Source of the DNA: an uncultured Desulfotignum sp.
Lineage (GTDB): Bacteria > Desulfobacterota > Desulfobacteria > Desulfobacterales > Desulfobacteraceae
Assembly: GCA_937951975.1 (NCBI GenBank)
Contig: CALGAJ010000130.1
Span: 1 to 6,436 of the forward strand
Length of the DNA: 6,436 nucleotides
Direction: 5' to 3'
Each line of letters starts with the position of its first letter. Within the stretch, counting starts at the first letter, position 1. Below, in pieces: positions 5,512 to 6,436 of the stretch. The notes under the pieces were generated by a model. It was not told the DNA's origin, did not search any database, and saw only the letters and a program-made list of their open reading frames with translations. The position numbers were made by a program, and so were the translations under genes.

Positions 5512-6436
5512 ATGGAAAACAAGCTGCATTACGGATGGATCGTGATTTTCATGGGTCTTCTGACCACGGTGGCAGCCCACGGGTTCGGCCGGATGGCTTA
5601 CACACTGCTTCTGCCCGCCATGAAGGACGGGCTGTCTTTCGACTACACCCAGCTGGGGCTTCTGGGCACAGGCAATTTCATCGGATACCTGTCCATGGCC
5701 ATCATCGGCGGATTTCTGGCGGCCCGGTTCGGGACCCGTGCCGTGATCACTGCAGCGCTAATCTTGATGGGCGTCACCATGATCCTCACCGGTCTGGCCC
5801 AGTCTTTCGGGTTCGCCTTTGCCATGCGGCTTTTCACAGGACTTGGCAACGGGGCCGCCTATGTACCGGCCATGGCCCTGGGCTCGGCCTGGTTTGCCAT
5901 CCACAAGCGCGGGTTTGCCACCGGTATCGTGTCCGGGGGCATCGGGCTGGGTACGTTTCTATCCGGCCTGATCGTTCCGTTTATTCTCAAATCCTATAAC
6001 GCGGACGGATGGCGATATTCCTGGTATATCCTGGGTGTTCTGGTGCTTTTCGCGGCAGTGCTGGTGGGTATTTTTCTGCGGAACCAGCCGGCGGAAAAAG
6101 GCCTGATGCCGGTGGGCCACAAAGACGCGCCGGATACGTCGGCCCCGGCCCCCAAAGTCTCTTCCCTGGACTGGGGCGCTGTCTATAAAATGAAATCTCT
6201 GTGGTTTTTAGGAGTGGTGTATTTTTTCTACGGCATGTCCTATATCATCTACATGGTGTTTTTCGCGGCCTACCTGGTGAATGAAATGGGGTACAGCCAA
6301 GCCTGGACCGGCGGGCTGTGGGCCATGGTGGGCGGGTTGAGCATTTTCTGCGGCGTGATCTGGGGTTCTATTTCCGATAAAATCGGCCGGGGAAAAGGCG
6401 CGGCCCTGGCCTATCTGGTGCTGGGAACCTCGTACC
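5512..6436 (+). CDS. Major facilitator superfamily transporter, YbfB/YjiJ-like (3' end cut by window edge)
   Basis: This inner-membrane secondary transporter exchanges or symports a small solute; 308 residues are visible out of a usual 390-420. It starts MENKLHYGWIVIF with a first membrane helix carrying GFGRMAYTLLLPAM (24-37), followed by a LGTGNFIGYL helix (51-60). Both resemble the YbfB/YjiJ-type branch of the superfamily. The loop GGFLAARFGTR (66-76) is the MFS motif A, and its counterpart GSISDKIGRGKG (285-296) marks the second half, giving the expected internal duplication. A central hydrophilic loop of about 190-225 with AP-rich sequence joins the halves; at the edge about eight or nine helices have been read. 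The ATG at 5512 has AAAAAAGGAG ending 6 bases upstream, a strong ribosome site. The last few helices lie beyond the window. The substrate cannot be told from the sequence, and an oxalate/formate- or monocarboxylate-type MFS remains an alternative. Confidence 0.93.
   Translation, partial: MENKLHYGWIVIFMGLLTTVAAHGFGRMAYTLLLPAMKDGLSFDYTQLGLLGTGNFIGYLSMAIIGGFLAARFGTRAVITAALILMGVTMILTGLAQSFGFAFAMRLFTGLGNGAAYVPAMALGSAWFAIHKRGFATGIVSGGIGLGTFLSGLIVPFILKSYNADGWRYSWYILGVLVLFAAVLVGIFLRNQPAEKGLMPVGHKDAPDTSAPAPKVSSLDWGAVYKMKSLWFLGVVYFFYGMSYIIYMVFFAAYLVNEMGYSQAWTGGLWAMVGGLSIFCGVIWGSISDKIGRGKGAALAYLVLGTSY

Noticed and set aside
5478..5999. 173-residue plus-strand open frame over the transporter start
   Set aside because: It is out of frame with the transporter, Arg/His/Gly-rich and without a domain; the 5512 frame has a strong ribosome site and MFS motifs.

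Overview
The window is a conventional stretch of bacterial chromosome with a GC-rich, Gram-negative signature. The periplasmic metal-resistance protein, the sigma-54 two-component system and the protein styles suggest a Desulfobacterota (delta-proteobacterial, Desulfobacter-type) organism. That assignment is an impression from protein style and was not tested by any search.

Layout. Positions 1-2529 (minus strand) hold a two-component operon. A membrane sensor histidine kinase comes first and an NtrC-family sigma-54 activator follows, with a 4-base ATGA stop/start overlap. The regulator is cut by the left edge just after its AAA+ core, so its DNA-binding end is not in view. Positions 2530-2969 are a 440-base divergent intergenic region with a full-consensus -24/-12 (sigma-54) promoter pointing right, weaker -24/-12 look-alikes pointing left, a perfect 16-base palindrome and overlapping inverted repeats. 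Position 2970 starts a small secreted ZraP/CpxP/Spy-type protein, closed by a strong intrinsic terminator. Convergent to it (3635-4450, minus) is a fumarylacetoacetate hydrolase (FAH)-family enzyme. Divergent from that, only 38 bases away, is a rhomboid intramembrane protease (4489-5385) with a small N-terminal soluble domain and its own terminator. The right end holds a truncated major facilitator superfamily transporter (5512 to edge).

How the parts fit. The kinase, sigma-54 activator and divergently transcribed periplasmic protein reproduce the zraP-zraSR arrangement of enterobacteria, a metal/envelope-stress circuit. In that system the kinase senses the periplasm, the activator drives a sigma-54 promoter, and the small protein acts in the periplasm as metal-binding chaperone and feedback repressor. 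Here the matching sigma-54 promoter sits directly upstream of the zraP-like gene, which makes the regulatory inference good. The FAH enzyme, rhomboid and MFS transporter show no evident functional link with this module or with each other.

No mobile element, CRISPR array, tRNA or rRNA was seen. I do not see a clearly new biological system. The most interesting part is the metal/envelope-stress module, with Met/His-rich segments in both the sensor and the effector and a structured intergenic control region.
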